Origin: an uncultured Mucilaginibacter sp.
GTDB lineage: Bacteria > Bacteroidota > Bacteroidia > Sphingobacteriales > Sphingobacteriaceae
DNA length: 18,400 bases
Direction: 5' to 3'
NCBI GenBank assembly: GCA_946479225.1
Contig: CAMLFI010000010.1
Coordinates: 1-18,400 of the forward strand
The notes below the pieces were generated by a model. The model had not been told where the DNA came from. It worked only from the letters and a program-made list of their open reading frames with translations, and ran no database searches. Positions 1 to 7,795 of the stretch are shown piece after piece. The translations under genes were made by a program, and so were the position numbers. Within the stretch, counting starts at the first letter, position 1. Each line of letters opens with the position of its first letter.

Positions 1-2
1 GT

Positions 3-644
3 CCGAAGGATATGGCTGATGAACTATCGGCTAATTTTGCGGATGTTGTTGTGGGTGTGGATGCCTTTGCTTTTACCTTGGTTCCGACAGCATTATTTAG
101 TACCGACAAGGTTGACAGTTTCGCCCGTTTTTTAGATGTTAAACAAGGGGAAAAGGTTTTAGCCCAGCAGCTTGAAACCAACAATTATATAGTTTATAAA
201 ACCACCGACAAGGCTGTTAAGGCGATTGAAAAATTTGACCTTGATCGATGCGTTTACAGCAGCAAAGGCTGGATAAATGCCATCGCAAACAGCACCCCTG
301 CCGACACAACAATATATATAAACATTGAACAGGGCGCTGCCGAGTTTTTATATTTCAAAAATGGTAAAATAAGGCTCTACAACACTTTTCAATATAACAC
401 GGCTGACGACCTTGCTTACACCGCCGCTTTAGTTTTAAAGGAAACAGGGCTTGAGCAGACCGCTGTACAACTATCTTTAAGCGGAACAGTCCAAAATGAA
501 GAGCACAAAGCCCGCCTTGCCGAATTTTTCCCTGCGGTAGAGGTAAATACCATAAAAACAGCCGAATTGCCGGAAGAACTGAATTCTGCCGGGCTGCTTA
601 AATTATCCGCACTGCTGCTATGCGTATCATCGGAGGCACGTTAA
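3..644 (+). CDS. DUF3822 family protein, 5' end outside the window
   Basis: The frame is open to the left edge (codons for P, K, D precede the first Met at 12), and family members are, as I recall, roughly 260-270 residues against 210-214 here. I therefore read this as the 3' part of a longer gene rather than a gene starting at 12. The protein is soluble, with no signal peptide or membrane segment. The pattern of short beta strands (for example VVVGVDAFAFTLVPTALF near the start and TTIYINIEQGAAEFLYFKNG in the middle) fits DUF3822, a Bacteroidota family proposed to have an actin-like ATPase-type fold; its function is unknown. The 3' end overlaps rsmD by 25 nt, which suggests translational coupling. 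Family assignment is from recall of the sequence pattern and the usual location before rsmD. Confidence 0.7.
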   Translation, partial: PKDMADELSANFADVVVGVDAFAFTLVPTALFSTDKVDSFARFLDVKQGEKVLAQQLETNNYIVYKTTDKAVKAIEKFDLDRCVYSSKGWINAIANSTPADTTIYINIEQGAAEFLYFKNGKIRLYNTFQYNTADDLAYTAALVLKETGLEQTAVQLSLSGTVQNEEHKARLAEFFPAVEVNTIKTAELPEELNSAGLLKLSALLLCVSSEAR

Positions 645-1165
645 AAGGGCTGCGCTTAAATCCGCCCAAAAACTTACCGGTACGCCCTACCACTGATCTG
701 GCTAAAGAAGCGCTGTTTAATATCCTGCAAAACCAAATAGAATTTGATAACATAAAAGTGCTCGACCTGTTTAGCGGGACCGGCAATATCGCTTTTGAAT
801 TTGCCTCCCGTCGGGCTGAACAAGTTGTATCGGTTGACAGAAGCATTCATTGCATCCATTATATAAAAGATACAGCAAGGCAGCATCAGCTTAACAATAT
901 AAAAACCTTTAAAGCCGATGTTTTCAAATATCTTGAACTGGAAACTGAAAAATACGACCTGATCTTCGCTGACCCGCCGTATGATCTGAACCGCATACCC
1001 GAGATCCCCAAAACTGTATTTGAAAAGAATTTATTGCTGCCGGATGGCCTGTTGATAGTAGAGCATCAATCTATGCAGAATTTAACTAATCATCCAAATT
1101 TTTTGGAGCAGCGCAAGTATGGGCACTCCTCGTTTTCCTTTTTTAAACAGCATAAAAAATCGTAG
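620..1165 (+). CDS. rsmD: 16S rRNA (guanine(966)-N(2))-methyltransferase RsmD
   Basis: An S-adenosylmethionine-dependent Rossmann-fold methyltransferase that methylates N2 of G966 in 16S rRNA during assembly of the small ribosomal subunit. Visible motifs are the family-typical N-terminus MRIIGG, RPTTD at residues 22-26, the SAM-binding loop DLFSGTG at 49-55, an acidic residue ending strand 2 (SVD, 71-73), and the catalytic/base-binding DPPY at 118-121. Length (181 aa) is normal for the family. The ATG at 620 is chosen because it gives the conserved N-terminus, even though it lies 25 nt inside the preceding DUF3822 gene; the two are probably co-transcribed. coaD follows 43 nt later on the same strand. 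Confidence 0.93.
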   Translation: MRIIGGTLKGLRLNPPKNLPVRPTTDLAKEALFNILQNQIEFDNIKVLDLFSGTGNIAFEFASRRAEQVVSVDRSIHCIHYIKDTARQHQLNNIKTFKADVFKYLELETEKYDLIFADPPYDLNRIPEIPKTVFEKNLLLPDGLLIVEHQSMQNLTNHPNFLEQRKYGHSSFSFFKQHKKS

Positions 1166-1208
1166 CCAAATACCTATAAGTTGTAACTTTACTTAAAATA
1201 CTCAATTG

Positions 1209-1670
1209 ATGAAAATAGCCCTCTTTCCGGGATCATTTGATCCGGTTACCAAAGCCCATGTTGACATTGTTAAACGCTCGGTAGGATTATTTGATAAAGT
1301 GTATATAGGCATTGGCGATAACAGCTCAAAAAAGGGATTGTTATCAATTGAAAAACGCGAGCTAATGTTACGCGCTATATTTGAAACCGAACCAAAAATA
1401 CATATTGTAGCTTACAATGGCCTTACGGTAGATTTTTGCAAAAGCATTGGAGCGGAATACATGATACGTGGTATCCGTACGGTATCAGATTTTGAGTACG
1501 AAAAAGCCATCGCCCAAATGAACCATGCACTTGCGCCCGATATTGAGAGTATATTTATAGTAAGCAAGCCAGGTTATTCTTCCATCAGTTCAACCATAGT
1601 ACGCGAAATTTTGCGCTATAACGGCGATGTAAGCCAATTTATCCCAAAAGAGGCTATTGCCTTTCTTTGA
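1209..1670 (+). CDS. coaD: Phosphopantetheine adenylyltransferase CoaD
   Basis: Catalyses the penultimate step of coenzyme A synthesis: ATP + 4'-phosphopantetheine to dephospho-CoA + PPi. The protein opens with the nucleotidyltransferase signature FPGSFDPVTKAH (residues 6-17) and later has RGIRTVSDFEYE and SSTIVRE, all diagnostic of CoaD. I start at the ATG at 1209 (MKIALFPGSF), not at the TTG one codon upstream, because it matches the family N-terminus. The usual T/HxGH motif reads TKAH (residues 14-17), with Ala for Gly. A near-consensus -7 element, TAACTTTA, lies at 1184-1191, 17 nt before the ATG. The 3' end overlaps the end of the convergent NUDIX gene by 17 nt. Confidence 0.93.
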   Translation: MKIALFPGSFDPVTKAHVDIVKRSVGLFDKVYIGIGDNSSKKGLLSIEKRELMLRAIFETEPKIHIVAYNGLTVDFCKSIGAEYMIRGIRTVSDFEYEKAIAQMNHALAPDIESIFIVSKPGYSSISSTIVREILRYNGDVSQFIPKEAIAFL

Positions 1671-2277
1671 TCAGATCAACGCACTCCAGCACCTCAATTA
1701 TTGACGGAAAAGTATTTGAAAGTATAGGAGCTATATCGTCTTTCTTAAACCAGCGCACATCTGTTATCCCTTCTTCAATCTGCGGTTTAAGTTTATTTTG
1801 ACCTTTGCATTTCATGCTGTACCACCAGGTTTTCTTTAATACTACTTCGCCCTTTGCAATGTAAACGTGGTAGGTTTTACATATTTTATCCTCAAGCTTG
1901 CTAACAGTTATACTACATTCTTCTTCAACCTCGCGCACAGCAGCTTCTTTAACGGTTTCGTCTTTTTCTATTTTGCCCTTAGGCAGGTCCCATTTATCAT
2001 TGCGATAAATAAATAACAAAGCCTTTTTCTCGTTTTTTACCAGGCCACCGGCTGCTTTTATCAGCGGTACGCTTTGTTTTACAAGTTTAAGAAAAGCCTT
2101 AGCATCAATGCATAACACATAAAACTTGCTGCTTTTGTGCGCCAATATCCAGGTGTAAATTATTTTCAGATCAAAAGTCTGGCTGTCAATTTGTTGATAG
2201 TTATCCACAGCTTCGGGGGGCGTTTCTGTTAATAAGATAACTTTTTCGTTAATATAAATTCTGTATTTTTGAGCCAT
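1654..2277 (-). CDS. NUDIX hydrolase
   Basis: A 207-residue NUDIX-fold hydrolase, expected to cleave a nucleoside diphosphate linked to some moiety X; the substrate cannot be read from the sequence. The Nudix box spans residues 101-123, with G101, E107, R115, E116, E119 and E120 in the right spacing. The last small residue of the box, normally Gly, is Ser122. About 70 residues precede the NUDIX domain and form a less conserved N-terminal region. The 3' end overlaps coaD by 17 nt. The start codon shares the tetranucleotide CATG (2275-2278) with the start codon of the divergent pyrE, so its promoter must lie inside pyrE; I see no convincing -7 element there. Confidence 0.88.
   Translation of the reverse strand: MAQKYRIYINEKVILLTETPPEAVDNYQQIDSQTFDLKIIYTWILAHKSSKFYVLCIDAKAFLKLVKQSVPLIKAAGGLVKNEKKALLFIYRNDKWDLPKGKIEKDETVKEAAVREVEEECSITVSKLEDKICKTYHVYIAKGEVVLKKTWWYSMKCKGQNKLKPQIEEGITDVRWFKKDDIAPILSNTFPSIIEVLECVDLIKERQ
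2264..2271 (+). promoter_or_regulatory. Putative -7 promoter element of pyrE
   Basis: TATTTTTG matches the Bacteroidota -7 consensus TAnnTTTG exactly. It ends only 4 nt before the pyrE ATG at 2276, so transcription would begin at or next to the start codon and the mRNA would be leaderless or nearly so. It lies within the first codons of the divergent NUDIX gene. No TTG sits at the 20-bp spacing seen upstream of the ABC-F gene and queA, which lowers confidence. Confidence 0.4.
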
Positions 2278-2920
2278 GTTTAATACCAGTGATACTGAAC
2301 AACAAGTAGCGGAGTTCCTGCTGCAAATTAAAGCAATTAAATTACAACCTAATAATCCTTTTACATGGGCTTCGGGCTGGAAGTCGCCTATTTATTGCGA
2401 TAACCGCATCACCCTTTCTCATCCCACTGTGCGCACTTATATAAGGCAGCAGTTATCAAAAGCTATACAGGAAAAATTTGGCTCGGTGGGCTGCATAGCT
2501 GGTGTTGCTACGGCAGGCATACCCCAGGGTGCCTTAGTTGCCCAGGAGCTTGGCTTGCCTTTTATCTATGTTAGAGCAAAAGCTAAGGAACATGGCCGGG
2601 GTAATATGATAGAAGGTGATGATAGCACGATAGGTAAACGTGTTGTTGTTATTGAAGACCTTATATCAACCGGGCAAAGCAGCCTGCAGGCAGTAACAGC
2701 TTTACGCGATGCAGGATATGATGTAGCCGGCCTTGCAGCTATTTTCACCTATGGGTTTGATGTAGCCGCCGAAAATTTTAAAAACGCTAATTGCCCTTAC
2801 ATAACCCTTTCTAATTACACTGCCCTTATAAATTATGCAGAGGAGCATCAGTATATTACCCGTAAGGATGTTGATATGCTAAGATCCTGGAGAGAATCCC
2901 CTTCAACATGGGGTTTATAA
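2276..2920 (+). CDS. pyrE: Orotate phosphoribosyltransferase PyrE
   Basis: Converts orotate and PRPP to orotidine 5'-monophosphate plus PPi in de novo UMP synthesis, in the cytosol. The type I phosphoribosyltransferase fold is clear: the PRPP-binding motif VVVIEDLISTGQS is at residues 123-135, the orotate-contacting segment FTWASGWKSPIYCDNR at 29-44, and a flexible catalytic loop KAKEHGRGNMIEG at about 102-114. Length (214 aa) is normal. The ATG at 2276 gives the N-terminus usual for Bacteroidota PyrE. This start overlaps the start codon of the divergent NUDIX gene by 2 nt, so no intergenic region exists. The SRPBCC gene follows 10 nt after the stop, implying a two-gene transcript. Confidence 0.95.
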   Translation: MFNTSDTEQQVAEFLLQIKAIKLQPNNPFTWASGWKSPIYCDNRITLSHPTVRTYIRQQLSKAIQEKFGSVGCIAGVATAGIPQGALVAQELGLPFIYVRAKAKEHGRGNMIEGDDSTIGKRVVVIEDLISTGQSSLQAVTALRDAGYDVAGLAAIFTYGFDVAAENFKNANCPYITLSNYTALINYAEEHQYITRKDVDMLRSWRESPSTWGL

Positions 2921-2930
2921 AACGGATATT

Positions 2931-3326
2931 ATGAGTTCTTTTAAAAGCACCGTTACTATTGATCGCCCTGCGGAGGAAATTTTTAATTTTTTAGCAGACT
3001 TTAATAATCATCAGGCTTTAATGCCAAACAATGTGATTAATTGGTCGTCGGGCTATGACGATGCGTATTTTGAGGTACCGAATATGTTGAAGCTTAGCTT
3101 AAAGATAGTTGGGCGTAAACCAAACACTTACATTGAAATTTCGCCGGTGGAAAAGCCGCCTTTTCCCGTAAAGTTAGATTGGGAAATAAAAAGCGGTAAT
3201 GATACAAGTGAAGTCACTTTTACCATTACCGCTGAGTTGAATATGATGATGAAAATGATGGCGTCGGGTCCATTGCAAAAATTGGCCGAACATCAGACAC
3301 AGGCGTTGGTTGGCCTGCTTAAGTGA
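2931..3326 (+). CDS. SRPBCC (START-like) family protein
   Basis: A 131-residue soluble protein with the SRPBCC/polyketide cyclase-like pattern: an N-terminal strand STVTIDRPAEEIFNFLADFNN (residues 5-25), several beta strands, and a long C-terminal helix ending QKLAEHQTQALVGLLK. Such proteins bind hydrophobic ligands in a helix-grip cavity; ligand and function here are unknown. It starts 10 nt after pyrE and is surely on the same transcript. From memory, pyrE, this family and a NUDIX gene sit together in other Bacteroidota, which hints at a link to nucleotide metabolism or only conserved transcription; that is inference. A Met-rich stretch (NMMMKMMASG) lies near residue 105. Confidence 0.8.
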   Translation: MSSFKSTVTIDRPAEEIFNFLADFNNHQALMPNNVINWSSGYDDAYFEVPNMLKLSLKIVGRKPNTYIEISPVEKPPFPVKLDWEIKSGNDTSEVTFTITAELNMMMKMMASGPLQKLAEHQTQALVGLLK

Positions 3327-3329
3327 CCA

Positions 3330-3422
3330 CTATATTCTTTGTTTTGATTCGCTTATTTTGCCGGCAAGTACCAAAATATTGACAATTACAAGGCCTAAAA
3401 TCACTGCTCCCATTGCTACCAT
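3330..3422 (-). CDS. Possible 30-residue single-pass membrane protein
   Basis: Reading the minus strand from ATG at 3422-3420 gives 30 codons and TAG at 3332-3330. The predicted peptide begins MVAMGAVILGL, continues with a strongly hydrophobic run to about residue 20 (ending ILVLAG), and ends with a polar, net-positive tail KISESKQRI. This is the layout of a small single-pass membrane protein. An in-frame second Met at residue 4 (3413) is an alternative start. It lies alone in a 359-bp intergenic gap, convergent with the SRPBCC gene. Upstream on the minus strand I see AT-rich sequence with AAAG near the expected ribosome-binding position but no exact -7 element. I do not recognise the peptide; a chance ORF remains possible. 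Confidence 0.4.
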   Translation of the reverse strand: MVAMGAVILGLVIVNILVLAGKISESKQRI

Positions 3423-3634
3423 AACTTAACTTTATTTATAACTGGTTTATAACTTGTTTATTATTAGACAAAACGCGTGCCTGAGTATAAAACTCAAAAA
3501 AACAACCCTTTTTTATTAAATAACAACATTTTTACGTTAAGCTGATAATTGCATTGGGCAAATCATTCCTCAAAGTAGAAATCCAGGTTCAAAATTGGCG
3601 TTTTAATTACCCATTAATACGCAATTTAATTCAA

Positions 3635-5314
<1,680 letters not shown>

Positions 5315-5344
5315 TAGCTTCAATTAAAATATTGCTATAAAACT

Positions 5345-5376
5345 AAATACGCCCCACTAATCAGGGCGTATTTTTT
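5345..5376. terminator. Bidirectional intrinsic terminator
   Basis: AAATACGCCC at 5345-5354 pairs perfectly with GGGCGTATTT at 5364-5373 (10 bp) around a 9-nt loop. On + a run of T (to 5376) follows, ending the ABC-F transcript 30 nt after its stop. On - the hairpin is followed by TTTAGTTTT, so it can also end the convergent lipoprotein transcript. The TGA stop of the lipoprotein gene (5361-5363) lies inside the loop, so one arm is coding sequence. Confidence 0.85.
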
Positions 5377-5795
5377 GTATCAACCGATTGTTTGTGTTGG
5401 TAAACTATGGTAACACCATCGATATCTTTTTTCTGTAAAAATGTCCGCAATTTTTTATCATAAGTGATCAAAAGCGTGTCATTAGTCCTCCACGTTAGTT
5501 CCACGCACGTCGGGCTAAGCCATGTCCGTCCATGGTCATCGTCAACTACAAATGTATTTCCGTTAGCTGACTTGTCAAACTCAGTATCATAATCGACAAT
5601 ACTTAGTTGGTAGGAGTCCGCTACAGTTGCGCCTGCCCCCTTTAAAAATAGGATTGCCTTTTTAGTGTGTGCATTATTGGGTTTATCCTTAATCAAACTA
5701 TTAATAGAATCCCCTAAATCAAGACAGCCGGGCAACGCGACTATCAACCCTACTACAGACATTAACCAAAAAAAACGAAGTGTTTTAATAAACAT
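5361..5795 (-). CDS. Uncharacterised small lipoprotein
   Basis: A 144-residue protein with a lipoprotein signal: a Lys/Arg N-terminus, a hydrophobic core (about residues 8-20) and the lipobox LPGC with Cys24 as the lipid-bearing residue. The mature part (about 120 aa) is a likely beta-rich soluble domain containing KAILFLKGAGATVADSYQLS and a later TWRTNDTLLITYDK. The pattern resembles DUF5412-like proteins that I remember only loosely, so I do not assign a function. It is convergent with the ABC-F gene and its last codons form part of the terminator hairpin. A near-consensus -7 element TAGTTTTA lies just upstream of its start, between it and the GGCT repeat array. Confidence 0.75.
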   Translation of the reverse strand: MFIKTLRFFWLMSVVGLIVALPGCLDLGDSINSLIKDKPNNAHTKKAILFLKGAGATVADSYQLSIVDYDTEFDKSANGNTFVVDDDHGRTWLSPTCVELTWRTNDTLLITYDKKLRTFLQKKDIDGVTIVYQHKQSVDTKNTP

Positions 5796-5833
5796 AATTA
5801 TATAAAACTACGATTTTATCAATTACTAAACGA

Positions 5834-5962
5834 GGCTCTACGCGATTCCACGACGGCTACGGGGTTCACGAGTGGCTCTACACAATTCCACGGTGGCTCA
5901 GGGTCGCTCACCCCCGGCTCAGGGTGGCTCAGGGTGGCTCACCCCGGCTCTGAGCCACCCCC
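5834..5962. repeat. GC-rich array of phased GGCT-starting units with terminal hairpin
   Basis: Eight units begin with GGCT at 5834, 5855, 5874, 5895, 5916, 5926, 5936 and 5946, that is at spacings of 21, 19, 21, 21, 10, 10 and 10 bp. Two longer copies (5834-5858 and 5874-5898, offset 40 bp) share GGCTCTAC-C-ATTCCACG--GGCT. The later units are the decamer GGCTCAGGGT, exact at 5895, 5916 and 5926. GGGTGGCTCA (5932-5941) pairs perfectly with TGAGCCACCC (5951-5960) around a 9-nt loop. The block is much richer in G+C than its flanks and lies between the divergent lipoprotein and PhnA-family genes. No coding role is apparent. Confidence 0.8.
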
Positions 5963-6027
5963 TTCCCTTATAAAATACAATTGTAATTAAAATAGTAGCT
6001 TTACCCCGTTTAATTTATCCCCTAAAA

Positions 6028-6585
6028 ATGACTATTTCCGATTGCTGCCAATTGTGCAAATCAACTACTAATACTTCTATCTACGCCGTTCCACCCGCCA
6101 ATCATCCTGATAATGAAATTACCATTTGTGGTGCTTGTCTTACCCAAATAGCAAAAAGTGCAGAAACTGATGCTAACTACTGGCGTTTTTTAACAGAAGC
6201 TATGTGGAGCGAGGTACCCGCTGTGCAGGTTATTGCCTGGCGTATGCTTTCGCGTTTAAAAAATGAGGCCTGGGCGGCGGACAACTTAGACATGCTTTAC
6301 CTGGATGAAGAAACCCAATCGTGGGCCAAAGCAGCAAACGACGATGACGTGCCCGCAGTTACGGATGATGTACATCGCGATAGCCTGGGTGCTCAATTAT
6401 TTACAGGCGATACTGTAGTGCTCACCCGTTCATTAGATGTAAAAGGCAGTTCATTAAATGCAAAAATGGGCACGGTTGTTAAAAATATCCGCATAGTAGC
6501 CAACAATACCGACCACATAGAAGGCAAAATAGAGGGGCAACAGATTGTTATTTTGACCAAATATCTGCGCAAACAAAAAAATTAA
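6028..6585 (+). CDS. PhnA/YjdM-family zinc-ribbon protein
   Basis: A 185-residue soluble protein. The N-terminus carries a zinc-ribbon-like set of cysteines (C6, C7, C10, then C34 and C37 in CGAC). The C-terminal 75 residues closely follow E. coli YjdM/PhnA: LFTGDTVVLTRSLDVKGSS, then a KMGTVVKNIRIV segment and a final LTKYLRKQKN. E. coli YjdM is about 111 aa; the extra middle part here (about 45-115) is a Trp-rich helical insertion typical of longer family members. Despite the name PhnA, E. coli YjdM is not required for phosphonate use and the biochemical function is unknown. The promoter is not clear: the best -7 candidate is TAGCTTTA at 5996-6003. Confidence 0.85.
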   Translation: MTISDCCQLCKSTTNTSIYAVPPANHPDNEITICGACLTQIAKSAETDANYWRFLTEAMWSEVPAVQVIAWRMLSRLKNEAWAADNLDMLYLDEETQSWAKAANDDDVPAVTDDVHRDSLGAQLFTGDTVVLTRSLDVKGSSLNAKMGTVVKNIRIVANNTDHIEGKIEGQQIVILTKYLRKQKN

Positions 6586-6660
6586 GAGTTCAAGGGTAAA
6601 TACTTTGCTTTATTGGCTTGTATTTCAAAACATTAAAGTGCTTCCGCTGTCATAAGGTGT

Positions 6661-7254
6661 ATGAGGCAGCTATTGTGTGTTTATGCGTTTTTGATTCTGT
6701 TTTGTTCCTGCGAAGACAAACCAACTTTTGTTTATACTACCCCTATAGCGCATCAAGTAGATACGTCTGCTGTTAAACCCACCGTCCTTTCAGCGCCGTT
6801 AAAACCTGATAGTGCAGGTTTTGCAACGCGTATAGCTACCGGTCATTTAACACCCGCCGAGTTGATAAGATACGCCGAAACATTAAAGGGTATTCCATAT
6901 CTGTATGGCTCCAGTGATCCTAAAAATGGATTTGATTGCTCGGGCTATATTACTTATGTATTTAATCATTTTGGTGTTGCGGTGCCCCGGCAATCTGTCG
7001 GGTTTACCCACATAAACCGCCGGATAGAACTAAAAGATGCTAAAACCGGCGATCTGATACTATTTACCGGTACTGATAGTACAATAAAAATTGTGGGGCA
7101 TATGGGCATTTTAGTGGTGCACCCCGGCAAAGAAATTTCATTTCTGCATTCTACCTCAGGAAAGGACTACGGTGTAACTGAAACACCCCTAAATGCATAC
7201 TACCAGGGGCGCTATTTGCATACCATCAGGATCTTTCCCCAAAATGACAAGTAG
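6661..7254 (+). CDS. NlpC/P60 family peptidase, probable lipoprotein
   Basis: A C40-family cysteine peptidase, expected to hydrolyse D-gamma-glutamyl-meso-diaminopimelate or related bonds in peptidoglycan stem peptides. The N-terminus MRQLLCVYAFLILFCSC is a short hydrophobic signal with Cys17 as probable lipidation site (lipobox FCSC, not a perfect consensus). After a spacer of about 45 residues, the NlpC/P60 domain occupies about 63-192: catalytic Cys93 in FDCSG, His147 in GHMGI, and His163 as the third polar residue in FLHSTSG. All three are present, so it should be active. It ends 3 nt from the end of the convergent DUF1905 gene. The ATG at 6661 is 75 nt after the PhnA-family stop, so co-transcription is possible. 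Confidence 0.9.
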   Translation: MRQLLCVYAFLILFCSCEDKPTFVYTTPIAHQVDTSAVKPTVLSAPLKPDSAGFATRIATGHLTPAELIRYAETLKGIPYLYGSSDPKNGFDCSGYITYVFNHFGVAVPRQSVGFTHINRRIELKDAKTGDLILFTGTDSTIKIVGHMGILVVHPGKEISFLHSTSGKDYGVTETPLNAYYQGRYLHTIRIFPQNDK

Positions 7255-7257
7255 CAT

Positions 7258-7740
7258 CTATTTAGGCAGTTTCTGCCCCTTCTCCAGCATATCTAAAGTC
7301 TGAGCAATGCGCTCTATTCGGGTTTCTTCCTTTTTAGCAGAATAAATATAACTTATAAATGCCCTTTGATCTGTATCGCTGCATTTCAAAAAGTTGCAAT
7401 AAGCCTGTTCGTTATCCTGAAGACACAATAGAAGTTCTTCCGGAATATCAGCGGGAGCATCATCAGCATATAAAAGCACGTGTACCCAGTCGCCTTCTTC
7501 CTTTTCAATTTTCTTCCTAATCTCTGCCCTAACAGGTAGAAACAATTCTCCGCTGCTCATAGGCATTAATCGATAACTTTTTAGTTCAAAACCGTCAATA
7601 GATCCTTTCACCTGTATCCACCCAAAAGGGGTCTTTTTTTTGCGCACTGTTTCCGGCAGAACTGCGTAAGTCCAGCCTCCCTTCCCTGGATATTTTTTGA
7701 GTAAAAACTTATCGTTGACCAGTAGGTTTTCGGCTTGCAT
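7258..7740 (-). CDS. DUF1905/YdeI-OmpD-associated family protein
   Basis: A 160-residue soluble protein in two parts. Residues about 8-95 follow the DUF1905 pattern: GGWTYAVLPETV, then GWIQVKGSIDGFELKS and LFLPVRAEIRKKI, with GDWVHVLLYADDAP. Residues about 98-158 follow the YdeI/OmdA pattern of bacteriocin-resistance-like proteins: a short helical region ending in AFISYIYSAKKEETRIERIAQTLDML. Neither domain has an established biochemical activity. It is convergent with the NlpC/P60 gene and divergent from the aldolase gene. Family assignment is from motif recall. Confidence 0.8.
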   Translation of the reverse strand: MQAENLLVNDKFLLKKYPGKGGWTYAVLPETVRKKKTPFGWIQVKGSIDGFELKSYRLMPMSSGELFLPVRAEIRKKIEKEEGDWVHVLLYADDAPADIPEELLLCLQDNEQAYCNFLKCSDTDQRAFISYIYSAKKEETRIERIAQTLDMLEKGQKLPK

Positions 7741-7761
7741 TTTAATACTGAACTAACATTA

Positions 7762-7769
7762 TATCTTTG
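7762..7769 (+). promoter_or_regulatory. -7 promoter element of the KDPG/KHG aldolase gene
   Basis: TATCTTTG is an exact TAnnTTTG match, 26 nt before the ATG at 7796. No TTG occurs at the 20-bp spacing; the nearest (7735-7737) is 24 bp away, so the -33 element is weak or unusual. Confidence 0.5.
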
Positions 7770-7795
7770 CCATGAAGTTATAAACTATTTACTTA

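Noticed and set aside
1206..1208. TTG one codon upstream of the coaD ATG as possible start
   Set aside because: The adjacent ATG at 1209 gives the exact family N-terminus and is the more usual start codon.
3482..3496. TGAGT/ACTCA hairpin as a terminator
   Set aside because: The stem is only 5 bp and no T-run follows it on either strand in the needed direction (A-run follows on +).
5834..5962. CRISPR-like array
   Set aside because: Units are 10-21 bp with no unique spacers of 25-40 bp, and no cas genes are nearby.
7772..7783. ATG AAG TTA TAA micro-ORF between the aldolase promoter and its gene
   Set aside because: It is a three-codon frame at the probable transcription start, with nothing to suggest translation.
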